Source of the DNA: Branchipolynoe longqiensis
Taxonomy: Eukaryota; Annelida; Polychaeta; Phyllodocida; Polynoidae
Assembly (NCBI GenBank): GCA_030323885.1
Contig: CM059192.1
Span: 186,001-250,000, forward strand
DNA: 64,000 nt
Direction of reading: 5' to 3'
A program made the translations under genes and the position numbers. The number at the start of each line of letters is the position of its first letter. Positions within the stretch are counted from its first letter, which is position 1. This document shows, one piece after another, positions 58,101 to 64,000 of the stretch. Under the pieces are notes generated by a model. That model saw only the letters and a program-made list of their open reading frames with translations. It did not search any database and was not told the origin of the DNA.

Positions 58101-61100
58101 CAATCTCAAACCATCTCACTAGGAAACTGCAAGATTTAATTTAAGTGTGTCTTTGTTGTTTTACGTCCTAGCAACATGTAGGGTCATATCAGGACGGGAA
58201 GATTAAGCTTAAAGAATTATGCCATGAAGGTGACGAATTACATTTTTTTAAATTGTAATTGCAGGAAATGTCAAAGGAAGAAGGCGGCACTGACATGCAT
58301 TGTAGAGGGCGCTGTCGAAAGTGGGCGGGAAGTTGTTCTGGTTGCGCACGCGCACTGTGACGAGCACGACGGACGGGTCGAGGCATGCGCAGCGCGGGTT
58401 CACGCTCGGCCGGTTCTTGGTGCGGAAGTTGGAGGCTCGCACCGACAGCACGTAGCGGCTGCGCGTTTCATGGTCCAGTGACCTGCCACGGAACGGAAGG
58501 TCATCACGGGGTCACGGGGTCACGGGGTCACGGGGTCACGGGGTCACGGGTTCACGGGGTCACGGGGTCCCCGCACGAAACGCAGGTCAAACGCCACGGG
58601 AGAGGGGGGGGACTAGGGCCGCAACTTGTGTTTGTTTGTTAACGTGAGTGGTTTGTACACTGTTGTAGGGGAGCGTTTACAAACAAATGGAACAAAATGT
58701 CCAGCAACTCAATTGTAGTTAACTCCTTCCACGCTCCCACAAAACGGTAGCCACATCCCCCAATTGTAGTTAACTCCTTCCACGCTCCCACAAAACGGTA
58801 GCCACATCCCCCAATTGTAGTTAACTCCTTCCACGCTCCCACAAAACGGTAGCCACATCCCCCAATTGTAGTTAACTCCTTCCACGCTCCCACAAAACGG
58901 TAGCCACATCCCCCAATTGTAGTTAACTCCTTCCACGCTCCCACAAAACGGTAGCCACATCCCCCAATTGTAGTTAACTCCTTCCACGCTCCCACAAAAC
59001 GGTAGCCACATCCCCCAATTGTAGTTAAGTCCTTCCACGCTCCCACAAAACGGTAGCCACATCCCCCAATTGTAGTTAACTCCTTCCACGCTCCCACAAA
59101 ACGGTAGCCACATCCCCCAATTGTAGTTAAGTCCTTCCACGCTCCCACAAAACGGTAGCCACATCCCCCAATTGTAGTTAACTCCTTCCACGCTCCCACA
59201 AAACGGTAGCCACATCCCCCAATTGTAGTTAAGTCCTTCCACGCTCCCACAAAACGGTAGCCACATCCCCCAATTGTAGTTAACTCCTTCCACGCTCCCA
59301 CAAAACGGTAGCCACATCCCCCAATTGTAGTTAAGTCCTTCCACGCTCCCACAAAACGGTAGCCACATCCCCCAATTGTAGTTAACTCCTTCCACGCTCC
59401 CACAAAACGGTAGCCACATCCCCCAATTGTAGTTAAGTCCTTCCACGCTCCCACAAAACGGTAGCCACATCCCCCAATTGTAGTTAACTCCTTCCACGCT
59501 CCCACAAAACGGTAGCCACATCCCTCAATTGTAGTTAACTCCTTCCACGCTCCCACAAAACGGTAGCCACACTGCGGATTTTCAATTGTACAAATTGGCT
59601 ACTGTTAAAAGACAATGCATTCATATGAAGTGTAATCTATATTTATATGCCGCTGGTATTTGGATATACGGGTATGGATCTTCAGTATGAGGTTGATCAT
59701 TATTTATTACTATACACGCTTATATTATGGTGCACATACTGGTGACCTACTTGTCTGCATAATACTGGTGACCTATTTGTCTTGTACGGCCTGGTGTGAC
59801 CTACTTGTTTGTGTAGAGACTGGTGACCTACTTGTCTGCATACATACTCGTGACCTATTTGTCTGTGTACATACTGATGTGACGTACTTGTCTGCATAAT
59901 ACTAGTGTGACCTACTTGTCTGTGTAGATAATGGTGTGACCTACTTGTATGTGTACGTAATTGTGTGACCTACTTGTATGTGTACGGACTGCTGTGATCT
60001 AGTTGTATGCATACCGACTAGTGTGACCTACTTGTATGTGTACAGAATGGTGTGACCTACTTGTATGTGTACAGAATGGTGTGACCTACTTGTATGTGTA
60101 CTTGATGATGTGACCTACTTGTATGTGTACATACTGGTATGACCTACTTGTATGCATACATACTGGTGTGACCTACTTGTCTGTGTACATACTGGTGTGC
60201 CCTACTTGTCCGTACACAGACTGGTGTGACCTTCTTGTCTGTGTACAGACTGCTGACATAGTTGTCTGTGTACAGAATGGTGTGATCTACTTGTCCGTAT
60301 ACAGAATGGTGTGACCTACTTGACTGTTACAGGCTGCTGCCCTAGCTGTCTGCGTACAGAATGGTGTGACCTACTTGTCTGTGTACAGGGCGCCAGTCTT
60401 GACGTCGATGAAGAAGCTATCATGCACGTTGCCACCAATGATGGTGTACCGCGTCTCTGCGTTCTGACCAATGTCAAGGTCAGTCGCATTGACCTGACCC
60501 ACATACTGCCTCCTTGGAAGGTTTTCCTGGACATCGAAGGTCACGGCGATAACGCAGCAGTTCTGTGGAAGGTCATAGGAGCTAATTATAGCATGTGACA
60601 TATCTATATAGTACATACATATAACTTACAGAGATATCTGTGGTATTTTTTTATAGCCTTTTTATATCCGTGATATTTGTGAGCTGTATTTCAAGGTGTT
60701 CCTCAGAAACTGCCAAACTCCACTGAAGAGTCCAGTTTACACTGACTTGATGTAAATATTAAATTAAACTAAAGAAAGATCAATTATAATGATCAAGCTA
60801 ATATGTTTATCTTTAAAAAATGACAGAAACTCAAAACCATCGCACTATTCAACTTCAATACAGAAATGCCTAATAGGTGGTGATGACACATTGGCTGGGG
60901 AATGAAGGATTGCTTGGTTGTTGGAGGTTTACGTCCTAGCAACATCTAAGCTCATATCCGGACGGGGAATGAAGGAGATGGAGGCTCACCCGGTACGTGG
61001 GGAAGACGGGGTCGTGGTCGTCCGTGTCGTCCACCTTGATGATGACGAAGCGTGTCGTCTCAAACGGTGGGTTGCCGCCATCACGCGCCACCAGCTTCAC

Positions 61101-63849
61101 CTGTAAACAGACCAGAAGTGTCAAGTGTACAGACAAGCGCCACCAGCTTCACCTGTAAACAGCCCAGAAGTGACAAGTGTACAGACAAGCACCACCAACT
61201 TCACCTGTAAACAGACCGGAAGTGTCAAGTGTACAGACAAGCACCACCAACTTCACCTGTAAACAGACAGGAAGTGACAAGTGTACAGACAAGCACCACC
61301 AGCTTTACCTGTAAACAGACCGGAAGTGTCAAGTGTACAGACAAGCACCACCAGCTTTACCTGTAAACAGACAGGAAGTGACAAGTGTACAGACAAGCAC
61401 CACCAACTTTACCTGTAAACAGACCGGAAGTGACAAGTGTACAGACAAGCGCCACCAGCTTCACCTGTAAACAGACCGGAAGTGTCAAGTGTACAGACAA
61501 GCGCCACCAACTTTACCTGTAAACAGACAGGAAGTGACAAGTGTACAGACAAGCGCCACCAACTTTACCTGGAAACAGACAGGAAGTGACAAGTGTACAG
61601 ACAAGCACCACCAACTTTACCTGTAAACAGACAGGAAGTGACAAGTGTACAGACAAGCGACACCAACTTTACCTGTAAACAGACAGGAAGTGACAAGTGT
61701 ACATACAAGCGCCACCAGCTTCACCTGTAAACAGCCCAGAAGTGACAAGTGTACAGACAAGCACCACCAACTTCACCTGTAAACAGACCGGAAGTGTCAA
61801 GTGTACAGACAAGCACCACCAACTTCACCTGTAAACAGACAGGAAGTGACAAGTGTACAGACAAGCACCACCAGCTTTACCTGTAAACAGACCGGAAGTG
61901 TCAAGTGTACAGACAAGCACCACCAGCTTTACCTGTAAACAGACAGGAAGTGACAAGTGTACAGACAAGCACCACCAGCTTCACCTGTAAACAGACAGGA
62001 AGTGTCAAGTGTACAGACAAGCACCACCAGCTTTACCTGTAAACAGCCCGGAAGTGTCAAGTGTACAGACAAGCACCACCAACTTTACCTGTAAACAGCC
62101 CGGAAGTGACAAGTGTACAGACAAGCACCACCAGCTTCACCTGTAAACAGCCCAGAAGTGACAAGTGTACAGACAAGCACCACCAGCTTCACATGTAAAC
62201 AGCCCAGAAGTGTCAAGTGTACAGACAAGCGCCACCAGCTTCACCTGTAAACAGCCCAGAAGTGACAAGTGTACAGACAAGCACCACCAACTTCACCTGT
62301 AAACAGACCGGAAGTGACAAGTGTACAGACAAGCACCACCAACTTCACCTGTAAACAGACAGGAAGTGACAAGTGTACAGACAAGCACCACCAACTTCAC
62401 CTGTAAACAGACAGGAAGTGACAAGTGTACAGACAAGCACCACCAGCTTCACCTGTAAACAGCCCGGAAGTGTCAAGTGTACAGACAAGCACCACCAACT
62501 TTACCTGTAAACAGACAGGAAGTGACAAGTGTACAGACAAGCACCACCAGCTTCACCTGTAAACAGCCCGGAAGTGTCAAATGTACAGACAAGCACCACC
62601 AGCTTTACCTGTAAACAGCCCGGAAGTGACAAGTGTACAGACAAGCACCACCAGCTTCACCTGACAAGTGTACAGACACATGCTTGACACCCACACTAAT
62701 TGCCCTAATTGAGTTTAGAGTTATTACTATACGTGCTCAGAGTTTACTATACGTGCTCGGACTTCAAACGGTTACCCAGAATAACATAAACAAACATCGG
62801 CTTCAGTCAAAGCTGCTACACAACATTATATAAGAACCGACACTCTTCAAGGATGTCACTCCACTATCCTTTCCTTGGTGTGCTTTGTCAGTTGTCCCAT
62901 TACAGCGGAAGCCCGTCCTGATATGACCTTAGATGTTGCTAGGACGTAAAACAACAACAAACAACAAACAAACAAACAACAAACAACAGCAGAAGCCCTC
63001 AGACCTCATCTAAAATGGGCTCACTGTTGAGGGCATTGGCGGCCATCTTGTCGACGAACAGTGGCCACGTCTTCTCCTGTCTCTGACTGCCCCTTGCTGC
63101 CCCTGAATGCCCCTGGCTTCCCCCAGCTGTCTATAACTACCTTTGACAACCATGCACTGTCCCCTGACTTCCCCTGACTGCCCCTAACCACCACTGACTG
63201 CCCCTGACTACCCCTGACTGCCCCTGACTGCCCCTGAGTGCCCCTGACTACCCCTGACTGCCCCTGACTGCCCCTGACTGCCCCTGACTGCCCCTGACTA
63301 CCCGTGACCGCCCCGAATTGTCCATGGATGTCTCAGACATCGCTTAACTGCCTCGGACTGGCCCTGACCCTCGATGACGTCTCACAACTTCCCCTGGTTC
63401 TCTCTTGTTGTCTCCGACTGTTTCCTGCTGCTCTGGATGTGTTTACCTACCCCCGCGTCCCCCCTTACCTCCCCCCCCCCCCCCCCCCGTACCCGCTACC
63501 GTCGCGCGCCTCCCGGTCGTTCGAGCGGCGAGCGGACACCCCCTCCCTCTCCCGCTCCCCCTCCCCTCTCCTCCTCCCCCTCCCCTCCTCCCTCCCTCTC
63601 CTCCTTCCCCCCCCCTCCCCCCTCCCCCCTCACCCCCCCCCCCCCCCGTACCATGTACTCGTCGCGCGACTCCCGGTCGTACGAGCGGCGAGCCGACACG
63701 ACGCCGGTGATGGGGTTGATGCGGAAGTCGGGCGTCTCTGCGACGAACTGGTCGTTGTGGTAGAAGCCATAGGTGATGACGCCGTTCTGCCCCTCCCCGT
63801 CATCCTCCGCCCGCACCTTGTCCGTGATCACCCAGCCCAGGTACTGGTT
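45457..63849 (-). CDS. Cadherin-23-like transmembrane cadherin, 3' part, 12 exons joined
   Basis: Twelve minus-strand exons join in frame: 63849-63652, 61100-60990, 60562-60375, 58482-58295, 56918-56760, 54975-54857, 54187-54096, 53223-53140, 51675-51537, 50232-50057, 49394-49136, 46116-45457. They give 790 codons plus TAG. Order of parts: about three extracellular cadherin repeats (residues 1-321), a juxtamembrane module (about 322-425), a transmembrane helix (about 437-464) and a cytoplasmic tail (465-790). The first repeat has the canonical calcium motifs [32 protein letters not shown] and [10 protein letters not shown]. The juxtamembrane module resembles the membrane-adjacent domain of vertebrate cadherin-23 as I recall it ([24 protein letters not shown]). 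The tail is not like that of CDH23. Role: calcium-dependent adhesion or tip-link-type linkage by family; orthology is not settled, so no symbol is given. 5' exons lie beyond the window. Confidence 0.88.
45562..45726 (-). repeat. Coding 15-bp minisatellite, 11 units of L(Y/H)QDG
   Basis: Eleven in-frame 15-bp units: [20 protein letters not shown] twice, LYHQ-type LHQDG four times, [10 protein letters not shown]. The Tyr/His switch is a single base change shared by a block of four adjacent units, showing unit-by-unit spread. Acidic tyrosine sites could be phosphorylated; that is inference. Confidence 0.93.
46140..46645 (+). repeat. 10-bp GGGGCACACA array in the last cadherin intron
   Basis: About 50 units (GGGGCACACA, TGGACACACA, AGGGCACACA), starting about 25 bases from the exon l acceptor. 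Frames of up to 397 codons on the minus strand run through it because the exon is open upstream; only 46116-45457 is exon. Confidence 0.93.
46650..48820 (+). repeat. 38-bp minisatellite in the last cadherin intron
   Basis: Unit TACACCTACATTACAAATAC ACTACAACTACACACATG, about 57 copies. Indel variants define a higher-order block: a stretch around 47100-47220 is echoed near 47450-47580 and 48150-48300. 48820-49125 is C/T-rich with long C runs up to the exon k donor. Confidence 0.95.
49136..49394 (-). CDS. Cadherin exon k (cytoplasmic tail)
   Basis: Acceptor TTGTCTCCAG before 49394, donor CACCAGCAG|GTAAAG. It finishes Q485 and encodes 486-571: [60 protein letters not shown], then [20 protein letters not shown] and RTAHQQ. 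NPLW and NYE-type tyrosine motifs are typical of invertebrate cadherin tails; the Gly/Ala/Val stretch is low complexity. No catenin-binding region is recognisable. Confidence 0.9.
49410..50050 (+). repeat. CACGTG-rich repeats and 22-bp TTAGAACACCCC array
   Basis: 49440-49660 has five or so units of GGGGTCACGTGTAGCACGTG ACTTGAC carrying E-box CACGTG. 49665-50045 has about 17 units of GTCCGTTAGAACACCCCACA GT. This is the intron between the transmembrane exon and exon k. Confidence 0.9.
50057..50232 (-). CDS. Cadherin exon j (transmembrane helix)
   Basis: Acceptor TCCGGTGCAG before 50232, donor GGACA|GTGAGT. Residues 427-484: [20 protein letters not shown], then T, eleven Leu in a row, [18 protein letters not shown] and GFMIQPSG. 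This is a single hydrophobic span of about 25 residues, with cysteines at the inner face (possible palmitoylation) and a basic stop-transfer KGVTKRR, so the C terminus is cytoplasmic. The Leu run is coded mainly by CTG/CTC, a GCT-type microsatellite. Confidence 0.94.
50233..50930 (+). other. Intron with hairpin and dispersed repeat
   Basis: 50356-50372 and 50392-50408 form a perfect 17-bp inverted repeat (GAGTGATTTCAAATGGG) with a 19-base loop. 50390-50560 is related to 9655-9880 in EFCAB6-like intron 3. No gene. Confidence 0.75.
50935..51535 (+). repeat. CTTGCCCACTTGCTAGCTGC repeats beside exon i donor
   Basis: Units of ACTTGCCCACTTGCTAGCTG CC with a larger duplicated block: 51180-51310 is repeated at 51315-51440 almost exactly, including the C run and ACACACAC. 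Confidence 0.9.
51537..51675 (-). CDS. Cadherin exon i (end of juxtamembrane domain)
   Basis: Acceptor CCCCTGACAG before 51675, donor ATCCAG|GTGAGC. It finishes W380 and encodes 381-426: [54 protein letters not shown] matches the ELLIHVV strand of CDH23. The Gly-rich [10 protein letters not shown] is an odd insertion just before the membrane. The acceptor sits at the edge of the 9-bp TGACCC-type array. Confidence 0.9.
51690..52545 (+). repeat. 9-bp ACATGGGTC/ACAGGGGTC array
   Basis: Two blocks (51690-52190 and 52210-52545), each ending in GAGTAAGAGGGGTCAGTCAG ATAT then ACTAAAGGTTTT, so the whole block was duplicated. The array abuts the exon i acceptor. Long frames reading His-Met-Gly or Asp-Pro-Cys are artefacts of period 9. 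Confidence 0.94.
52546..53139 (+). other. Intron with dispersed repeats and G run
   Basis: 52570-52690 carries AAAGCTGCATAGTTCGATG, a word of the AT-rich dispersed family. 52795-52965 is the second copy of the AAAGCCCGAGCCTACACTTT repeat. 53098-53132 is a G-rich run next to the exon h donor. Confidence 0.7.
53140..53223 (-). CDS. Cadherin exon h (juxtamembrane domain)
   Basis: Acceptor TCTCCGCCAG before 53223, donor GGCTG|GTCAGT. Residues 353-379: [20 protein letters not shown] then GNTIVMG. The TGG-IV-x-V-x-DV pattern is the central strand of the membrane-adjacent fold. The intron starts GTCAGTACC and then runs into about 14 C (minus strand), a homopolymer only a few bases after the donor. 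Confidence 0.9.
53224..54095 (+). other. Intron between exons g and h
   Basis: Contains about eight diverged 60-70 bp units with GTAGTGT(A/G)CTATGAGGAG and TTATCCTCCGTCTTGGGTCC (53640-54085), ending next to the exon g donor. The last two units are closest to each other. No gene. Confidence 0.65.
54096..54187 (-). CDS. Cadherin exon g (start of juxtamembrane domain)
   Basis: Acceptor TACTGCTGCAG before 54187. An earlier GAG|GTGAGA looks like a donor but leaves phase 0 and breaks the frame with exon h; the donor GTTCA|GTAGGT at 54095 gives Q352 and an open join. Residues 322-351: [20 protein letters not shown] then [10 protein letters not shown]. It aligns with the DDQRVKIVI start of the CDH23 membrane-adjacent domain (from memory). 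Confidence 0.82.
54418..54790 (+). repeat. AT-rich dispersed repeat family, copy 2
   Basis: Starts AAAGCTGCATAATGTGATG, then TCTACATATCTAACTTAGAT, CAGAACCTGTTACT, CACTTCAAATATCTCAAAAG TTAACCACTTAAAATAAAAG. Co-linear with 905-1275. The start word recurs at 38873 and 52572. Confidence 0.78.
54857..54975 (-). CDS. Cadherin exon f (second half of last cadherin repeat)
   Basis: Acceptor CTGCCAACAG before 54975, donor CTCAGG|GTGAGT. It finishes G282 and encodes 283-321: [20 protein letters not shown] then [19 protein letters not shown]. The pattern NGSVYT...[11 protein letters not shown] is a cadherin strand pair with the A-x-D motif. No DxNDN linker follows, as expected for the repeat before a juxtamembrane domain. 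Confidence 0.9.
55103..55435 (-). mobile_element. Full-length tRNA-derived SINE
   Basis: The minus strand begins GGGATGGCAGAATGAGTTAG AGCG (A-box region), then GTGGATTCGAACCCTGG (B box), an unrelated body, and ends GATGTTGCTAGGACGTAAAA CAACAACAAACAAACA. This is the reference copy for the family in this window (about 333 bp). Confidence 0.9.
55436..55860 (+). other. Intron sequence, unclassified
   Basis: Two copies of a 65-base stretch (TTGTCTCACAGTAG(C/T)AG(C/G)TAGCTGGAGGAGGGGTGA) at 55456-55545, then DNA with an 87-120 codon minus-strand frame that resembles no family I know. Probably a decayed repeat. Confidence 0.45.
55860..56690 (+). repeat. Two arrays: 36-bp ACATACTACAAA and 22-bp CACTCTGTCAGACCAGACTA
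   Basis: 55860-56260: units of CATACTCTGTCAGACCATAC TACAAATACATACTAC. 56260-56690: about 19 units of ACTCTGTCAGACCAGACTAC AC. The shared words show the second derived from the first. The SINE fragment and exon e donor follow immediately. Confidence 0.92.
56687..56746 (-). mobile_element. Truncated SINE tail beside exon e donor
   Basis: TTGGTTATTGGAGATTTACG TCCTGGCAACATCTAAGGTC matches the SINE 3' end. Its inner end is 13 bases from the exon e donor at 56759. Confidence 0.85.
56760..56918 (-). CDS. Cadherin exon e (divergent last cadherin repeat)
   Basis: Acceptor TTGTTTCTAG before 56918, donor GGCATCG|GTAACC. Residues 230-281: [52 protein letters not shown]. It keeps the [17 protein letters not shown] pattern of the first half of a repeat. 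A truncated SINE copy ends only about 13 bases beyond the donor, so little space remains for intronic signals there. Confidence 0.88.
56968..57240 (-). mobile_element. SINE copy with internal deletion
   Basis: Co-linear with 55103-55435 but lacking about 40 bases after AGGTCAT and with a diverged head. It sits about 50 bases from the exon e acceptor. Confidence 0.85.
57310..57722 (+). repeat. 14-bp TCTCACGTGACGTG array of palindromic E-boxes
   Basis: About 24 units, most carrying TCACGTGA, an 8-bp palindrome with the E-box CACGTG, overlapping TGACGTG. Units differ mainly by CpG to TpG or CpA changes. Located in the cadherin intron between exons d and e. Confidence 0.95.
57740..58294 (+). other. 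Intron with AT-rich dispersed repeat and SINE tail
   Basis: 57755-58130 carries CACTTCAAATATCTAAAAAG TTAGGCATTTAAAATAAAAG, a copy of the AT-rich family. 58151-58198 is a SINE tail in minus orientation about 100 bases from the exon d donor. Confidence 0.75.
58295..58482 (-). CDS. Cadherin exon d (end of repeat, linker with cysteines)
   Basis: Acceptor CCGTGGCAG before 58482; donor GCAT|GTCAGT. It completes K166 and encodes 167-228 plus one base of C229: [60 protein letters not shown]. The strand before the linker holds an inserted basic segment with CAC cysteines. The linker [10 protein letters not shown] replaces the usual DxNDN acids by Asn and Gln, so the next inter-repeat junction probably binds little calcium. 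Confidence 0.9.
58500..58568 (+). repeat. 8-bp GGGGTCAC repeat beside exon d acceptor
   Basis: Eight GGGGTCAC units starting 18 bases from the exon d splice acceptor. Confidence 0.9.
58710..59572 (-). repeat. 51-bp minisatellite, 17 nearly identical copies
   Basis: Unit (plus strand) CAATTGTAGTTAACTCCTTC CACGCTCCCACAAAACGGTA GCCACATCCCC. The only recurring change, GTTAACTCC versus GTTAAGTCC, alternates from about 59000 to 59470, giving a 102-bp dimer. The minus strand is open for 305 codons (17-residue repeat [17 protein letters not shown]). Exons c and d splice in frame across it, so it is treated as intronic. Confidence 0.95.
59730..60374 (+). repeat. About 29-bp minisatellite containing exon c donor
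   Basis: Unit TGGTGTGACCTACTTGTCTG TGTACATAC, about 20 copies. On the minus strand each reads CTGTACACAGACAAGTAGGT CACACC, which is the last 14 exon c bases plus its donor. Ends exactly in exon c. Confidence 0.94.
60375..60562 (-). CDS. Cadherin exon c (cadherin repeat)
   Basis: Acceptor TTCCACAG before 60562; donor GACAA|GTAGGT, chosen because it closes the codon K166 with exon d to give the cadherin signature [20 protein letters not shown]. Residues 104-165: [60 protein letters not shown]. Motifs QEN and [11 protein letters not shown] are calcium-binding type. The donor and last exon bases recur in the 29-bp array downstream. Confidence 0.91.
60563..60989 (+). other. Intron between exons b and c
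   Basis: 60740-60900 has words of the AT-rich dispersed family, and 60913-60966 is a SINE tail (minus) 23 bases from the exon b donor. Confidence 0.75.
60990..61100 (-). CDS. Cadherin exon b (end of cadherin repeat)
   Basis: Acceptor CTGTTTACAG before 61100, donor TACCGG|GTGAGC. Residues 67-103: [20 protein letters not shown] then [17 protein letters not shown]. The linker [11 protein letters not shown] is the D-x-N-D-N-x-P-x-F calcium motif with Asp in place of both Asn. Phase 0 on both sides. Its acceptor and first 18 or so bases are the master copy of the 52-bp array that fills the upstream intron. Confidence 0.92.
61101..62665 (+). repeat. 52-bp minisatellite containing exon b acceptor (about 30 copies)
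   Basis: Unit GTGACAAGTGTACAGACAAG CACCACCAGCTTCACCTGTA AACAGCCCGGAA. On the minus strand each holds CTGTTTACAGGTGAAGCTGG TGG, the real acceptor and start of exon b. Many units also carry (A/C)CCGGAAGTG. Confidence 0.95.
62666..63651 (+). other. Intron between exons a and b
   Basis: 62912-62987 is a 5'-truncated SINE tail in plus orientation. 63165-63310 is a 10-bp CCCCTGACTG array of about 14 units. 63465-63650 is C/T-rich with two long C runs up to the exon a donor. Confidence 0.82.
63652..63849 (-). CDS. Cadherin exon a (cadherin repeat, first two thirds)
   Basis: Acceptor (minus) CTACCGCGGACAG before 63849, donor ATG|GTACGG. Residues 1-66: [66 protein letters not shown]. It holds the A-x-D-x-D-x-G-x-N type and D-R-E calcium motifs of a classical repeat. 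Phase 0 at both ends. The donor runs straight into a C/T-rich tract, and a dispersed repeat starts only about 15 bases beyond the acceptor. Confidence 0.9.
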
Positions 63850-63866
63850 CTGTCCGCGGTAGGGAA

Positions 63867-64000
63867 ACAAGTAAAGTTTAACGACGCCTCTAGAGCACAT
63901 TGAATTTTATCATCGGCTATTGGACATCAACCATATGGTAATTCTAACATATTTCTTTGGAGGGAAACCCGCTGCTGCCACATAGGCTACTGTTTACGAT
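63867..64000 (+). mobile_element. Dispersed repeat, second copy, cut by window end
   Basis: Same family and orientation as 35750-35915. Begins about 17 bases upstream (in gene sense) of exon a, so the branch-point region of that intron must lie within it. Confidence 0.75.

Noticed and set aside
58639..59556. 305-codon minus-strand repeat protein in the sense of the cadherin
   Set aside because: Units are identical at all codon positions, the period is 51, and exons c and d splice with correct phase without it.

Overview
This window is animal nuclear DNA. It has GT-AG spliced exons separated by very repeat-rich introns, no bacterial-type gene packing and no CRISPR or rRNA. Dispersed repeats (a tRNA-headed SINE with ACAA-type tail, several MITE-like fold-back elements) and the divergence of the two genes from vertebrate counterparts suggest a marine lophotrochozoan, most likely a mollusc and perhaps a gastropod. 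The phylum is an inference from recollection of repeat and gene style, not something read directly.

Two protein genes converge. On the plus strand, 68-34045 holds 16 consecutive exons of an EF-hand protein that I assign to the EFCAB6 family. The window has the 3' portion: 823 codons ending at a TAA at 34043-34045; upstream exons lie before base 1. On the minus strand, 63849-45457 holds the last 12 exons of a cadherin: about three extracellular cadherin repeats, a juxtamembrane domain like that next to the membrane in cadherin-23, one transmembrane helix and a 300-residue cytoplasmic tail, 790 codons in all. Every exon junction was checked by phase and all join in frame. The two genes show no functional link; they are tail-to-tail neighbours.

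Between them (about 34.05-45.45 kb) there is no gene I can support, only a 79-bp satellite grown out of the EFCAB6 stop-codon region, fold-back elements, AT-rich tandem repeats and degenerate mobile-element sequence.

The striking feature is the introns. Almost every one is occupied by a different minisatellite, with periods from 9 to about 79 bp and arrays from 150 bp to 3.4 kb. In many cases the repeat unit starts exactly at a splice site or contains the splice site plus 10-35 bases of the neighbouring exon, so that the intron carries dozens of decoy copies of the real acceptor or donor. This is seen in both genes on both strands, and also at the translation stop of the EFCAB6-like gene. Long reading frames of up to about 1,084 codons inside these arrays are artefacts of periods divisible by three or stop-free units. 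This boundary-anchored minisatellite expansion is the main candidate for something undescribed here.
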